Assembly (NCBI GenBank): GCA_963784995.1
Contig: CAWATZ010000012.1
Coordinates: forward strand, 186,001 to 250,000
DNA from: CAWATZ01 sp963784995
Lineage (GTDB): Bacteria > Planctomycetota > Planctomycetia > Gemmatales > Gemmataceae
Length of the DNA: 64,000 bases
Direction: 5' to 3'
Shown here: piece after piece, positions 38,066 through 46,707 of the stretch
Position numbering within the stretch: position 1 is the first letter of the stretch
Layout: each line of letters opens with the position of its first letter
The notes under the pieces: model-generated
Seen by the model: only the letters and a program-made list of their open reading frames with translations
The model's database searches: none
What the model was told of the DNA's origin: nothing
Program-made: the position numbers and the translations under genes

Positions 38066-38437
38066 TCAGAATTCCTCGTCCTCGTCCTCGTCCTCATCCT
38101 CGTCCTCATCCTCGTCCTCATCCTCGTCGTCGTCGAAGTCCTCGTCGAAGTCATCGTCGAAGTCGTCGTCGTCGTCGAAGTCGTCGTCGTCGTCGAAGTC
38201 CTCGTCGTCCAGATCGTCGTCGAAGTCCTCGTCGAAGTCCTCCTCGTCGTCCAGATCGTCGTCCTCCTCATCGTCCAGATCGTCCTCCTCGTCCTCATCC
38301 TCATCCTCGTCCTCGTCCTCGTCCTCGCGAGCAACCGGGATGAGGCCTTCCTCCCAGCTGGGTGAACCCGGCAGCGGCAGGGGCTGGTCCAGTTCTTCTT
38401 CCAACCAGGAGGGAATCAGCAGTGTACCACCGAACAT
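38066..38437 (-). CDS. Small protein with an extreme Asp/Glu C-terminal tail
   Basis: A 123-residue product. The first ~40 residues are ordinary (MFGGTLLIPSWLEEELDQPL, SWEEGLIPVARE); the remaining ~80 are almost only Asp and Glu with a few Phe, Leu and Val. ATG 38437 has GAGGAT six bases upstream; TTG 38455 would add six residues. On the plus strand the tail is a (TCCTCG/TCATCG)n-like tract prone to slippage. Possible roles are a nucleic-acid mimic, a cation buffer or a chaperone-like tail, but nothing decides between them. Confidence 0.7.
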   Translation of the reverse strand: MFGGTLLIPSWLEEELDQPLPLPGSPSWEEGLIPVAREDEDEDEDEDEDEEDDLDDEEDDDLDDEEDFDEDFDDDLDDEDFDDDDDFDDDDDFDDDFDEDFDDDEDEDEDEDEDEDEDEDEEF

Positions 38438-39000
38438 CAGAGTATCCTCGATCAAAAGAAACTACGGGGATGAGGGATGCCTTCCTGCACACCCTCGTTT
38501 ATCGGTGCGCCCCGGCACGAACTCCTGCGAGACCGGGGAAAAACTTTTCGAGTGCAAGCCCCGCCGCATGGACCGGGTGGGGCATCGCGGAAAGAAATCG
38601 ATCGTCTCGTTTTTTCTGTGGCCACGGGTCGGGCAACCCCGCAGCGGACAGGATGGAAAGCATTGTGTGAAGATCGGTTCCGTTATTCCGGGCCCTCCAA
38701 GGTATTCTCTTCGTAGTAAACAATTGAGAACTCGTCAAGCACAACCGGCGGAAAGAAAATCGGTCGAAAAATCCACTTCCCCGCCCCGCCCGGCGGACCC
38801 CATCCGGACCCTCGGCGCACCGTCGGCGAGCGGCCCGCCCCGGCTGCTTGCCACGGGCAGATCGTCACTCCCCTCAAGGGATCGTATCGGCAGCGGTGCC
38901 CGGTCGCATTACCCCTGGAGCAGGGTCAAGGCGGTCGCCTTGCGGGACGCGGACACTTGCAGTGATCGTGCGGAATTGCGCGTTGATTCCAGCGGCGGCA
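38438..39000. other. Gene-poor stretch upstream of palindrome B2
   Basis: About 560 bases with no reading frame that looks coding on either strand. It is less G+C-rich around 38690-38760 (ATTGAGAACTCGTC, GGAAAGAAAATCGG), as in promoter DNA for the acidic-protein gene. I see no RNA gene. Confidence 0.5.
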
Positions 39001-39055
39001 AAAGCCGCTTGCGGCTTAGCGCAACTCTCTGGTGCGCCAGGCCGCAAGCGGCTTT
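39001..39055. repeat. Palindrome family B (copy B2)
   Basis: AAAGCCGCTTGCGGCTTAGC with its partner at 39034-39055; two mismatches, loop of 11. Same core as B1 at 23729-23775. It lies 9 bases beyond the stop of the esterase gene and may serve as its terminator. Confidence 0.85.
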
Positions 39056-39063
39056 GGGGCATT

Positions 39064-40797
39064 TCACTTCCGGGTCGGCCCGGGTTTGAACGGTTCCTGG
39101 AAAGCGTTGGCGCCCTTGACCTTGACCTTCCGCTGATAGACCCGATCGCCGCAGGTGGCGAACAGGATGTCGCCATCGGCCCCGCCAAAGCACAGGTTCG
39201 ACACCTTGCCGTTGGGAGTCGGGATGATGCAGTTGACCCGCCCCTCCAGATCGCAGACCTGGAGGCCCGCCCGCGTGGCCACCCAGAGCCGGCCGCCGCG
39301 GTCCACGCGCATGCCGTCGGCCGCGCTGTCGGCGGCGGTGTCGGGCACGTACAGGTGGAAGTAGCGCTGCCTGGCGGTCAGCGAGCCGTCGGGCTTGACC
39401 TGGTAGCTGTAAACCCAGCAGGTCCGGCTGTCGGCGACGTAGAGCATCGTCTGGTCAGGGGACAGCGTGATGCCGTTGGAGAACTTCAGTCCGGTGTCCA
39501 CCACCTTCTTGTCGCCCCTGGGGCTGACGTACCAGACCTTGCTCGGCTCCTTGCCGTCCCAGCCGGGGTTGGTCACGTAGACAGCGCCATCGTGGCGGAC
39601 AACCAGGTCATTGCCCCGAAAGCCCTCGGCGATCACCGTAGGCTTGCCCTCGGCGTCGTAGGCCCGGATCTCGTTGACTCCGCCGGCCACCGCGTAGAGC
39701 CGGCCGTCCGGGCCGAAGGCCTGGCCGTCGCCTTTCTTCGAGTCCTCCAGGAACTGGCTCACCTTGCCGTCCAGGCCGATCTTGTACGTCTTGCTCTCGG
39801 GCACGTTGTTGAAGAAGACCTCGCCCCTGGCATTGACCGCCGGGCCTTCCGTGAACTTGTAGCCGTCGGCGACCAGCTTCCAGTCCTCGCCCGGCAGCAG
39901 GACCTGGCGCAGGTTCGGCGAGCCGGCGCCCGCCTTGACCGGGGCCGGCCAGTCCTTCCACAGCCAGCGCATGACGTCGGGGAAAATCTTGGTGGCGTGT
40001 GCGCCGCTGTGGCCTTCGGTTCCCCACTCGTGCTTGACCTCGTAGCCGGCAAAGGTCAGGGCCCGCTCCATCTCCTGGTTGGCCAGCCACCAGTCGCCTG
40101 CGTAGATGTTCAGGTCAGCGCTGCCGTCCTGGAGAAAGATCCGGATGGGCTTGGGCTCGTACTTGCGGATCAGGTTCGGATAGACGTTGCCGCCACGCAG
40201 GTCGGCGTAAGAGCCGATGGCGCTGAAGACTCGGCGAAAGGCGTCGGGTCGTTCCCACGCGGCCGTGAAGGCACAGATGGCGCCGCTGCTGCCGCCGGCG
40301 ATCGAGCGATCGTTGCCGTCGTGCGACAGCCGGATTGGCCTGCCGTCCGCGGTGGTCTTCTTCTCCACCTCGGGCAGGATCTCCTCCAGCAGGAAGCGGA
40401 CGTAATCACTGCCCAGGCTGTCGTATTCGTAACTGCGATTGACGCGGTCCAGGGCCTTGTCGGAGGGAGCTTTCACCCGGCCGGGCGTGATGAACACGCC
40501 AATGGTCACCGGCATCTCCTTCTTGTGGATCAGCTCGTCGAAGACCTCGGGGGCCTTGAACTGGACACCGTCCTGATTGACGTGGACGCAGGCCGGTTTC
40601 GCCGGGTCGTACTGCTTCGGGACGTAGACCGAGTACTCGCGGACGGTGCCGGGAAAGATCTTGCTGCTGCTGAAGGTGTACTTGGTCACTTCCCCCTTGG
40701 GCCAGGATTTCGACTCATCCGCTCCCGGCGTCAGCGCGAGAGGGAGCAGGCACAAGGGGACAAGGCAGGCAAGGCATCGGAGACGAGGTCGGAGCAT
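39064..40797 (-). CDS. Secreted fusion of alpha/beta-hydrolase esterase and SMP-30-type lactonase
   Basis: A 577-residue product from ATG 40797 with a signal peptide (LACLVPLCLLPLALTPGA). The N-terminal half (about 25-280) is an Esterase-D/enterochelin-esterase-like alpha/beta hydrolase: REYSVYVPKQYDPAKPA, nucleophile elbow AGGSSGA and a possible catalytic His in TEGHSGAHA. The C-terminal half (about 295-560) is an SMP-30/gluconolactonase-like six-bladed propeller: FTEGPAVNARGEVFFNN, GQAFGPDGRLYAVAGG, SNGITLSPDQTMLYVADS. It probably hydrolyses sugar esters and lactones outside the cytoplasm (inference). Confidence 0.85.
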   Translation of the reverse strand: MLRPRLRCLACLVPLCLLPLALTPGADESKSWPKGEVTKYTFSSSKIFPGTVREYSVYVPKQYDPAKPACVHVNQDGVQFKAPEVFDELIHKKEMPVTIGVFITPGRVKAPSDKALDRVNRSYEYDSLGSDYVRFLLEEILPEVEKKTTADGRPIRLSHDGNDRSIAGGSSGAICAFTAAWERPDAFRRVFSAIGSYADLRGGNVYPNLIRKYEPKPIRIFLQDGSADLNIYAGDWWLANQEMERALTFAGYEVKHEWGTEGHSGAHATKIFPDVMRWLWKDWPAPVKAGAGSPNLRQVLLPGEDWKLVADGYKFTEGPAVNARGEVFFNNVPESKTYKIGLDGKVSQFLEDSKKGDGQAFGPDGRLYAVAGGVNEIRAYDAEGKPTVIAEGFRGNDLVVRHDGAVYVTNPGWDGKEPSKVWYVSPRGDKKVVDTGLKFSNGITLSPDQTMLYVADSRTCWVYSYQVKPDGSLTARQRYFHLYVPDTAADSAADGMRVDRGGRLWVATRAGLQVCDLEGRVNCIIPTPNGKVSNLCFGGADGDILFATCGDRVYQRKVKVKGANAFQEPFKPGPTRK

Positions 40798-41064
40798 GGC
40801 AGCGGTCCTGTCAGCAAAGGGTTGAGAGAAGGTCGGGGCTCTGCTGGCTGATTCTAGGCGGGGCATGGGGGTTCGGACATCAAGAGCGTTCGGAAAGAAT
40901 GAGGTAGGCCGGCCTTCCCAGGCCGGCCGGACACCTCGCTACTGGGAAGCCCGTCCTCCTTCTTTCCTGCTTTTTCCTTGACTTTGGTCTGCCGGTTTCG
41001 GAAATCAGATGGAAAGGGACGGAACGTCCGTCCCTGCAAAGCATTGTTCGCGGAGGAATCGCCA

Positions 41065-41517
41065 ATGCGGATTCACCATCTCGCTGTTCCCGTCGCCCTG
41101 TCGCTGGTTCTGGTTGCCTTTATCCAGGCCGAAGAGAAAGACAACGCCGAGCTGAAGAAGCTCGACGGCACCTGGAAACTGGACTCGCTGCAGCAGGTTG
41201 GCGTGGTCACAACCCGGAGCCCACTCTTTGACGCCTCCTGGACCCTGGAAGACGGCAAGGTCGATTTCAAAGACGCCAAAGGCACCGTCCGCAAGCACAA
41301 GATCACCGTCGATGCCAGCAAGAGCCCCAAGACGATCGACTTTGTCTATGGGGAAGGCGACAACAAGGGCAAGAAGTCGCTGGGGATCTACAAACTCGAA
41401 GGCAATGACCGGCTCGTCCTTTGCTTGGCCCCGCCCGGGAAGGAAAGACCAACGAAGTTCGAGGTCAAACCCGGCGAGAACGTCGAAGTGCAGGTGCTCG
41501 TCCGCCAGAAAAAGTGA
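41065..41517 (+). CDS. Secreted TIGR03067-family planctomycete protein
   Basis: A 150-residue product with a signal peptide (VPVALSLVLVAFIQAE). The mature domain begins ELKKLDGTWKLDSLQQ and continues TVDASKSPKTIDFVYGEGDN, KGKKSLGIYKLEGNDRLVLC and GKERPTKF, the pattern of the lipocalin-like TIGR03067 domain expanded in Gemmata and relatives. The function is unknown. ATG 41065 has GGAGGAA 7 bases upstream; a longer in-frame start at 40978 lacks a ribosome site. Confidence 0.87.
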   Translation: MRIHHLAVPVALSLVLVAFIQAEEKDNAELKKLDGTWKLDSLQQVGVVTTRSPLFDASWTLEDGKVDFKDAKGTVRKHKITVDASKSPKTIDFVYGEGDNKGKKSLGIYKLEGNDRLVLCLAPPGKERPTKFEVKPGENVEVQVLVRQKK

Positions 41518-41528
41518 GCGCCTGGGAA

Positions 41529-41583
41529 ACAACCCCTCCCCGACCCCTCCCCGAAGTGGGGAGGGGTCGGGGGGAGGGGTTTC
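41529..41583. repeat. G/C-tract palindrome between convergent genes (family G variant)
   Basis: AACCCCTCCCCGACCCCTCC and its complement flank GAAGT, with a two-base length difference between arms. It lies between the TIGR03067 gene and the small secreted gene on the other strand, and probably terminates both. Confidence 0.8.
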
Positions 41584-41589
41584 GTCTGG

Positions 41590-41973
41590 TTACCGCGGGC
41601 TCACAATGATCCCCGGAGGCGCCGGCACGTAGCTCGGCGGATAGGCCGAGATCACCGGGGATGGAGCCGGTGGATACGCCGAGAACACTGGAGCCGGGGC
41701 GGCAAACGGGGCCGCCGGGATCGGGGTGCCGTAGCTGACGACGGTGCGAGTGCGCAGGCCGAACAGGCCGCAGCGCGTGGTCGTGACGGTGACGGGCACC
41801 AGGCGGGGCGGCTGGCAGGGCGAGCATGCCGTCACGGGGGCTGGCTGATAGTAGGTCACGGTCGTCGTCCGTGGGCAACAACAGCCAAACGCCCAGGTGG
41901 GCGGTGTCAGGATGGCCAGGCCAAGGAGGGCGACCGTGCAGACGGCCAACCAGCGAGGTAGGAGCAGCATCAT
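41590..41973 (-). CDS. Small secreted Pro/Tyr/Cys-rich protein
   Basis: A 127-residue product from ATG 41973 (GGAGAG five bases upstream). Signal peptide MMLLLPRWLAVCTVALLGLA; the mature part starts FGCCCPRTTTVTYYQP and is dominated by Pro, Ala, Tyr, Val and Thr with low-complexity AYPPAPSPVISAYPPSYVP. It has the look of a cell-envelope or matrix protein. No recognised family. Confidence 0.65.
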   Translation of the reverse strand: MMLLLPRWLAVCTVALLGLAILTPPTWAFGCCCPRTTTVTYYQPAPVTACSPCQPPRLVPVTVTTTRCGLFGLRTRTVVSYGTPIPAAPFAAPAPVFSAYPPAPSPVISAYPPSYVPAPPGIIVSPR

Positions 41974-42053
41974 TTCTCTCCGGGTTCGGAACTGCACGCC
42001 GGGTACTCTCTTTATAGGAGCGACTGCGGCCGAAAGAAAGGGCCACGCTCGCT

Positions 42054-42335
42054 TCAGTTGTCCGAAATGACGTTCGGGCCCTTGCCCGCGGTCTTCTCGT
42101 AGGTCCCCCCGCCGCTCTTCTGGTAGCGCGTGAAGCCCAGTCGTTCCAGGTTGGAATTGCTCAGGTTGCCCGAGCGGAACGTCCGGGGGGCGTTGGGGAC
42201 GGCCAGGAGCCGGCGGACCGGCTTGCCGTTTTCCGGATGCTGTGTCAGGAACGGCTCGTCCAGGGATTGCAGCACCTCGAACACTTCACCGGCGCTGCCG
42301 TCTGCTTCGACGACCTGGTAAACGTACAATGGCAT
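42054..42335 (-). CDS. FmdB-like small protein without zinc cysteines
   Basis: A 93-residue product. The start MPLYVYQVVEADGSAGEVFE, then LDEPFLTQHPENGKPVRRLL, follows the layout of FmdB/CxxC-type regulators (MPxYxY, a central knuckle, then G-K-x-V-R-R-L), but the two CxxC pairs are absent. GGAGGG precedes ATG 42335. Divergent from rarA with only 27 bases between the starts. Assignment is by pattern only; the role is unknown. Confidence 0.65.
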   Translation of the reverse strand: MPLYVYQVVEADGSAGEVFEVLQSLDEPFLTQHPENGKPVRRLLAVPNAPRTFRSGNLSNSNLERLGFTRYQKSGGGTYEKTAGKGPNVISDN

Positions 42336-42362
42336 GGATTGGCCCTCCAGGGAGAAACAAGA

Positions 42363-43703
42363 ATGAGCAAAGCAAGGACGCCAGGCGGTCTGTTCCAGGC
42401 GACTCACGAAGCGAACCTGCGCCAGGCCCAGCCCCTGGCCGCCCGGATGAGACCGCGAACGCTGGACGCGTTTATCGGTCAGGAGCATTTCCTCGGTCCG
42501 GGCAAGCTCTTGCGCCGCCTGCTGCTGGCCGACCGTCTCAGCTCTGTTATTTTCCACGGTCCGGCCGGAACGGGCAAGACCTCGCTGGCCCACGTCATCG
42601 CCCAGCTGACGCGCTGCCACTTCCGACCCCTCAACGCCGTCGCCGTCGGCATCAAGGAAGTCCGCGAGCTGCTGGAGCAGGCCCGCGCCGACCTGGAAGT
42701 CACCGGACAGCGGACCATCCTCTTTGTGGATGAGCTGCATCACTTCAACAAGGCGCAGCAGGACGTGCTGCTGCCCGACGTGGAAGAAGGCCGGATCATC
42801 CTGATCGGAGCGACGACCCAGAACCCCTTCTTTGCGATCAACTCGCCGCTGCTGAGCCGGAGCCAGATCTTCCGCTTCGAGCCGTTGACCCGCGACCACG
42901 TCAAGACCCTGCTGCGCTGGGCGCTGGCGGACAAGGAGCGGGGCCTGGGCCAGGTGGACGTGCGCATCACGGAGGAGGCGCTGGATTTCCTGGCCGAGAT
43001 GAGCGATGGCGACGCCCGGCGAGCGCTGGGGGCCCTGGAGGTGGGCGTGCTGTCGGCGGAGACGACCCCGGTGGTCTTTGACCTGGCCGTGGCCCAGGAG
43101 TCCATCCAGCGCAAGAAGATCGACCACGATGGCACCGGCGACGCCCACTACGACGTGACCAGTGCCTTTATCAAGAGCATGCGCGGCAGCGATCCCGACG
43201 CGGCGCTGTACTGGCTGGCGCGGATGCTGGAGGCGGGCGAGGAGCCGCGTTTCCTGATGCGGCGCATCATCATCTGTGCGGCCGAGGACGTGGGCAACGC
43301 CGACCCGCAGGCACTGATCCTGGCGGCTGCGGCCTTGCAAGCGGTGGAGTTTGTCGGCCTGCCGGAGTGCCAGCTGCACCTGGCCCAGGCGGTGACCTAC
43401 GTGGCCACGGCTCCCAAATCCAATGCCTCGACGGTCGCCATCGCCAGGGCGCGGGAAGACGTGCGCAATGGGCGGACCCTGGCGGTGCCGGCCCACCTGC
43501 GCGACAGCCATTACCAGGGAGCGAGCCAGATGGGACATGGGGAGGGGTATCAGTACAGCCATGATTGTCCCGGGGGCTGGTCGCCGCAGACGTACTTGCC
43601 CGAGGAACGGCGTTACTATGAGCCGGTTGATCGCGGCTACGAGGCGCGGATCAAGCAGCGATTGGAGGCGCTGCGGGCGCTGCTGCGGCAACAGAATGGT
43701 TAG
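42363..43703 (+). CDS. rarA: Replication-associated recombination protein A (MgsA/RarA AAA+ ATPase)
   Basis: A 446-residue AAA+ ATPase related to clamp loaders. PLAARMRPRTLDAFIGQEHF, Walker A GPAGTGKT (66-73), Walker B ILFVDELHHFNKAQQD, sensor I LIGATTQNPFFAINSPLLSR and the C-terminal tetramerisation part (MRRIIICAAEDVGNADPQAL, YSHDCPGGWSPQTYLPE) are all present. RarA acts at stalled replication forks. An open frame extends upstream to 42237, antisense to the FmdB-like gene, but homology starts at 42363. Confidence 0.94.
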   Translation: MSKARTPGGLFQATHEANLRQAQPLAARMRPRTLDAFIGQEHFLGPGKLLRRLLLADRLSSVIFHGPAGTGKTSLAHVIAQLTRCHFRPLNAVAVGIKEVRELLEQARADLEVTGQRTILFVDELHHFNKAQQDVLLPDVEEGRIILIGATTQNPFFAINSPLLSRSQIFRFEPLTRDHVKTLLRWALADKERGLGQVDVRITEEALDFLAEMSDGDARRALGALEVGVLSAETTPVVFDLAVAQESIQRKKIDHDGTGDAHYDVTSAFIKSMRGSDPDAALYWLARMLEAGEEPRFLMRRIIICAAEDVGNADPQALILAAAALQAVEFVGLPECQLHLAQAVTYVATAPKSNASTVAIARAREDVRNGRTLAVPAHLRDSHYQGASQMGHGEGYQYSHDCPGGWSPQTYLPEERRYYEPVDRGYEARIKQRLEALRALLRQQNG

Positions 43704-43842
43704 GCGCGGATGCAACCCTTCGTGGGTCAGCGTCATCGTTCCCAATGGCTGAACCGGCCTCCGGTGCTTTCTTCCCTGCCGGTCACCGGCGGGCTGACGC
43801 CGCGCCGCTCGCCAAAAAGTTACAGCTTCGGAGATGCGATCC

Positions 43843-43872
43843 TGTTGGACATCGGCCGAGCCCGCCCATACA
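43843..43872 (+). promoter_or_regulatory. Sigma-70-type promoter for the WD40-HEAT gene
   Basis: TTGGAC (43843-43848), 18 bases, TACAAT (43867-43872); the start codon lies 56 bases downstream. Nothing else is seen in the gap 43704-43927 apart from a weak resemblance to a family D arm around 43785-43812. Confidence 0.5.
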
Positions 43873-43927
43873 ATGGGGCTGTTTCCCTTGATCCATCCGC
43901 ACCTTGTGCTCAGGAGGTTCGCGTCTC

Positions 43928-46009
43928 ATGGCCAGGCAATGCTCGGCGTTGGCGGCGCTGCTGGCGGCTGCCATTGGACTGTCGCTGGTTGACGTCGCTC
44001 AGTCGGCGGAGATTCCCGAGGGGCTGTTGCCCCCGCTGATCCGGCCCAGCGCCCGGATCACTCTGGAGGTCGGCAATCCGGATTACCCTCCGCACATGCG
44101 CTATCGCTATGGCGGCGGCCAGGGCAACCAATCTGCTTTTTCCGCCGATGCCAGATACCTGGTGGCCGCGGACAGTCAGAGCAACCAGATGCAGCTGTGG
44201 GACGTGAACGGGGGCAAGGCCCTGCGGCCGTTCGGTTTTTCCAACCAGGTCCTGGCCCTGGCCTTTGCTCCCGACGGCAAGACGCTGCTCTGTGCCGAGT
44301 CCGACAATCGCTATGGCCATTCGAGCGTGCGCCTGTATGACGTGGAGACCTCCAAACCGATTCGCCAGCTGGACGAGGGCGTCAGCCAGATGGCATTCAC
44401 CACGCTGGCCTTCTCTTCCGACGGCAAGACGCTGGCCCTGTCCGGGGTCAACAATCGGCGGGGCGGCGCAGCGGTGGTCCTGTGGGACGTCAACAGCGGC
44501 GACGAGATCCGGCAAGTCAGCGGGTTGCCGGCCGCGGCCCCCATGCCGAATCGGTTCGGGCGCCAGACCGGCGGCGTGGAGCATCTGGCCTTTTCGCCGG
44601 ATGGCCGGGTGCTTGGGCTGATCCTGGATCGCAAGGTGATTTTGTGGGAGGTCTCCAGTGGCAAGGTTCGCGGCCAGGTGGGCATGCTGCCGAACAGCGC
44701 GCCGACCGAGATGGAGATGCGGCATGGCATCCAGGCCCCCAATGCCTGCCTGACCTTCTCGCCGGACGGCCGGTACGTGGCGGTCGGTTGCGCCGACGAG
44801 ACCATTCGCATTTTCGAGGTGCTGACCGGCCGGGAACTGCCGCCGCTGATCGGCCATCGCGGCCCCATCCGGGCGCTCTGCTTCACTCCCGACGGCAAGA
44901 CCCTGAAATCACTGAGCTGGGACGGCAAGCTGTTCGTCTGGTCGGCCACGCGGGCGCTGCGGCCGTGGGAGCCGAGCAAGGAGAAGCTCTCCGCCGAGAC
45001 CCTGGCCGCCCTGTGGGACAACCTGGATACCGACGATCCCTGGATGATCCACGCCATCCAGACGCACCTGGCCGGCACGCCCGCCCAGACCGTGCCTTAC
45101 CTCCGCGAGCGTCTCCGACCGGTCCCCTCCGCCGATGCGTCCCGGATCGCCAAGCTGGTGACCGAGGTGGACAGCGGCGATTACAACACGCGGAAAAGGG
45201 CGGCGGTGGAACTGCGCAAGCTGGGCCGGCTGGCAGTGCCGGCCCTGACTCAGGCCGCCCAGCAGGGCGGCGAAATGGCCCAGGCAATGCTGATGCGCAT
45301 GGAAGGAGAAAGACGCCTGGCGGCCACGGTGTCCCGCGAAATGCTGGCCGTGGACATTCTGGAGCGCATCGGCACCCCGGCGGCCCGCGAGATGGTGGCC
45401 GGGCTGACCAAGGGAGCGGCCGAGATGCCCTTGACCGTGCGGGCCAAGTCCGCCCTGGAGCGGATGGACAAGCCGGCCGAGGGCCCGGCCGGCGGCTTCA
45501 AGCCGGAGGCGTTGTGGGCCGACCTGGGCAGTGACGATGCCGTGCCGGCTTACCGGGCCCTGAAAGTCCTGGTTGCCCGGCCCAAGGAGGCCCTGCCGCT
45601 GCTGCGCGAGCGGCTGCGGACCCTGCCGCTGCTCAAGGGGCCCGACGACGATCCGCGCCGCATCGAGAAACTGGTCAATGAGCTGGACAGCGATGATTTT
45701 GCCGTGCGCGAGAAGGCGACCGAGGAACTGAAGAAACTGGCGGGTCGGGCCGAGAAAGCCTTGCGGGCCCGGCTCAAGTCGGATCCGCCGGTTGAGGTCG
45801 TCAAGCGGGTCGAGGACCTGCTCAAGGACCTGACCAACCCGACTCCCACACGCGAATCGTTCCACCTGGGTCGCGGCCTGGAGACGCTGGAACGGATCGG
45901 CACCAGCGAGGCCCGCGACGTGCTGCAGGACCTGCTCAAGGAGGCCAGCAACCGGCAGACCCAGGAGCAAATCCGCCTGGCCCTGCAACGGACCCCAACG
46001 GCAAAGTAG
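43928..46009 (+). CDS. Secreted WD40-HEAT protein with duplicated C-terminal module
   Basis: A 693-residue product; signal peptide (LAALLAAAIGLSLVDVAQSAE), then about seven WD40-type repeats (LAFAPDGKTLLCAESD, LAFSSDGKTLALSG, WDVNSGDEI) to about residue 345. Two tandem helical modules follow: ALWDNLDTDDPWMIHAIQTH ... LVTEVDSGDYNTRKRAAVEL ... LERIGTPAAREMVAGL and ALWADLGSDDAVPAYRALKV ... LVNELDSDDFAVREKATEEL ... LERIGTSEARDVLQDL. A single copy of the module ends the protein at 19243-21765. ATG 43928 with AGGAGG upstream is preferred. Molecular role unknown. Confidence 0.87.
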   Translation: MARQCSALAALLAAAIGLSLVDVAQSAEIPEGLLPPLIRPSARITLEVGNPDYPPHMRYRYGGGQGNQSAFSADARYLVAADSQSNQMQLWDVNGGKALRPFGFSNQVLALAFAPDGKTLLCAESDNRYGHSSVRLYDVETSKPIRQLDEGVSQMAFTTLAFSSDGKTLALSGVNNRRGGAAVVLWDVNSGDEIRQVSGLPAAAPMPNRFGRQTGGVEHLAFSPDGRVLGLILDRKVILWEVSSGKVRGQVGMLPNSAPTEMEMRHGIQAPNACLTFSPDGRYVAVGCADETIRIFEVLTGRELPPLIGHRGPIRALCFTPDGKTLKSLSWDGKLFVWSATRALRPWEPSKEKLSAETLAALWDNLDTDDPWMIHAIQTHLAGTPAQTVPYLRERLRPVPSADASRIAKLVTEVDSGDYNTRKRAAVELRKLGRLAVPALTQAAQQGGEMAQAMLMRMEGERRLAATVSREMLAVDILERIGTPAAREMVAGLTKGAAEMPLTVRAKSALERMDKPAEGPAGGFKPEALWADLGSDDAVPAYRALKVLVARPKEALPLLRERLRTLPLLKGPDDDPRRIEKLVNELDSDDFAVREKATEELKKLAGRAEKALRARLKSDPPVEVVKRVEDLLKDLTNPTPTRESFHLGRGLETLERIGTSEARDVLQDLLKEASNRQTQEQIRLALQRTPTAK

Positions 46010-46045
46010 CCGTGGGTCGCGCCGCTTTTGGGGGTCAAGCCTGTC

Positions 46046-46176
46046 ACGACCCCTGCCGGCTTGCCCGGCAGGTGAAGCAGGTCAGCGGCTAGAAGAAAAG
46101 ACGGAAGAACGTAGTTCTCTTCCTCCGTTCTAGCTGGTGACCTGCTTCACCTGCCGGGCAAGCCGGCAGGGGTCGT
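46046..46176. repeat. Palindrome family C, long REPIN-like form (copy C3)
   Basis: Arms of about 49 bases with few mismatches, each including CTGCCGGCTTGCCCGGCAG, around a different centre from C1 (GAAGAACGTAGTTCTCTTCC). Arms are nearly identical to C1, while the loops have diverged. It fills the gap after the WD40-HEAT gene. Confidence 0.9.
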
Positions 46177-46292
46177 TCCCGCAGTCACGTCTGCTGCCGA
46201 AAAAAAATTGCAATGGGAGCGGCGGTATTTCGCTCCCCACCTCGACTATCTAATCAGGAGCCCGATGGACAGACCAAACCGGATGGCGAACC

Positions 46293-46673
46293 ATGCAGAT
46301 CCTCCTGATCGAGCAACACGCCCTGCTCGCCCGCGCCCTCAAGCAGGGCCTGGAAGAGGAGGGGTTTGCCGTGACGGTCGCTGCCACCGGCCCCGAGCAG
46401 TCCCGGACCGTGCCGGCCTCCGTGGACGCTGTCATCCTGGACCTGAGCCTGCCGGAAGAAGCAAGCCTGTTCCAGCTGCGGCGTTTGCGCCGTGATGGCT
46501 TGACCACACCCGTCCTGCTGCTCACCACCGGCAAGAAGAGCCAGGGCCGACCGGGCCGCACCGACCAGGCCAGCGATTCCCTGTCCAAGCCGTTTGAGCT
46601 GGAGGAGTTGTTCTCACGGTTGCGACGACTCCTGCACCAACCCGACCAGACCCCAATCTCCGCCACCTGCTAA
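46293..46673 (+). CDS. Stand-alone response regulator receiver domain
   Basis: A 126-residue CheY-like domain. MQILLIEQHALLARALKQGL begins it, the phospho-acceptor is Asp50 in AVILDLSLP, a Thr follows in LLLTTGKK and the conserved Lys is in SLSKPFELEELFSRLRRLL. The usual acidic pair near residue 7 is Glu-Gln rather than Asp-Asp, so metal binding may be weakened. No output domain is present and no histidine kinase lies nearby; it precedes a sigma/kinase cluster. Confidence 0.88.
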   Translation: MQILLIEQHALLARALKQGLEEEGFAVTVAATGPEQSRTVPASVDAVILDLSLPEEASLFQLRRLRRDGLTTPVLLLTTGKKSQGRPGRTDQASDSLSKPFELEELFSRLRRLLHQPDQTPISATC

Positions 46674-46707
46674 CGCTGACCCACCCGACGCCGTTCGAGG
46701 AGTGACC

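Noticed and set aside
38049..39089. Ser-rich plus-strand open frame
   Set aside because: The poly-Ser stretch is the complement of the Asp/Glu tract; no homology and no good start.
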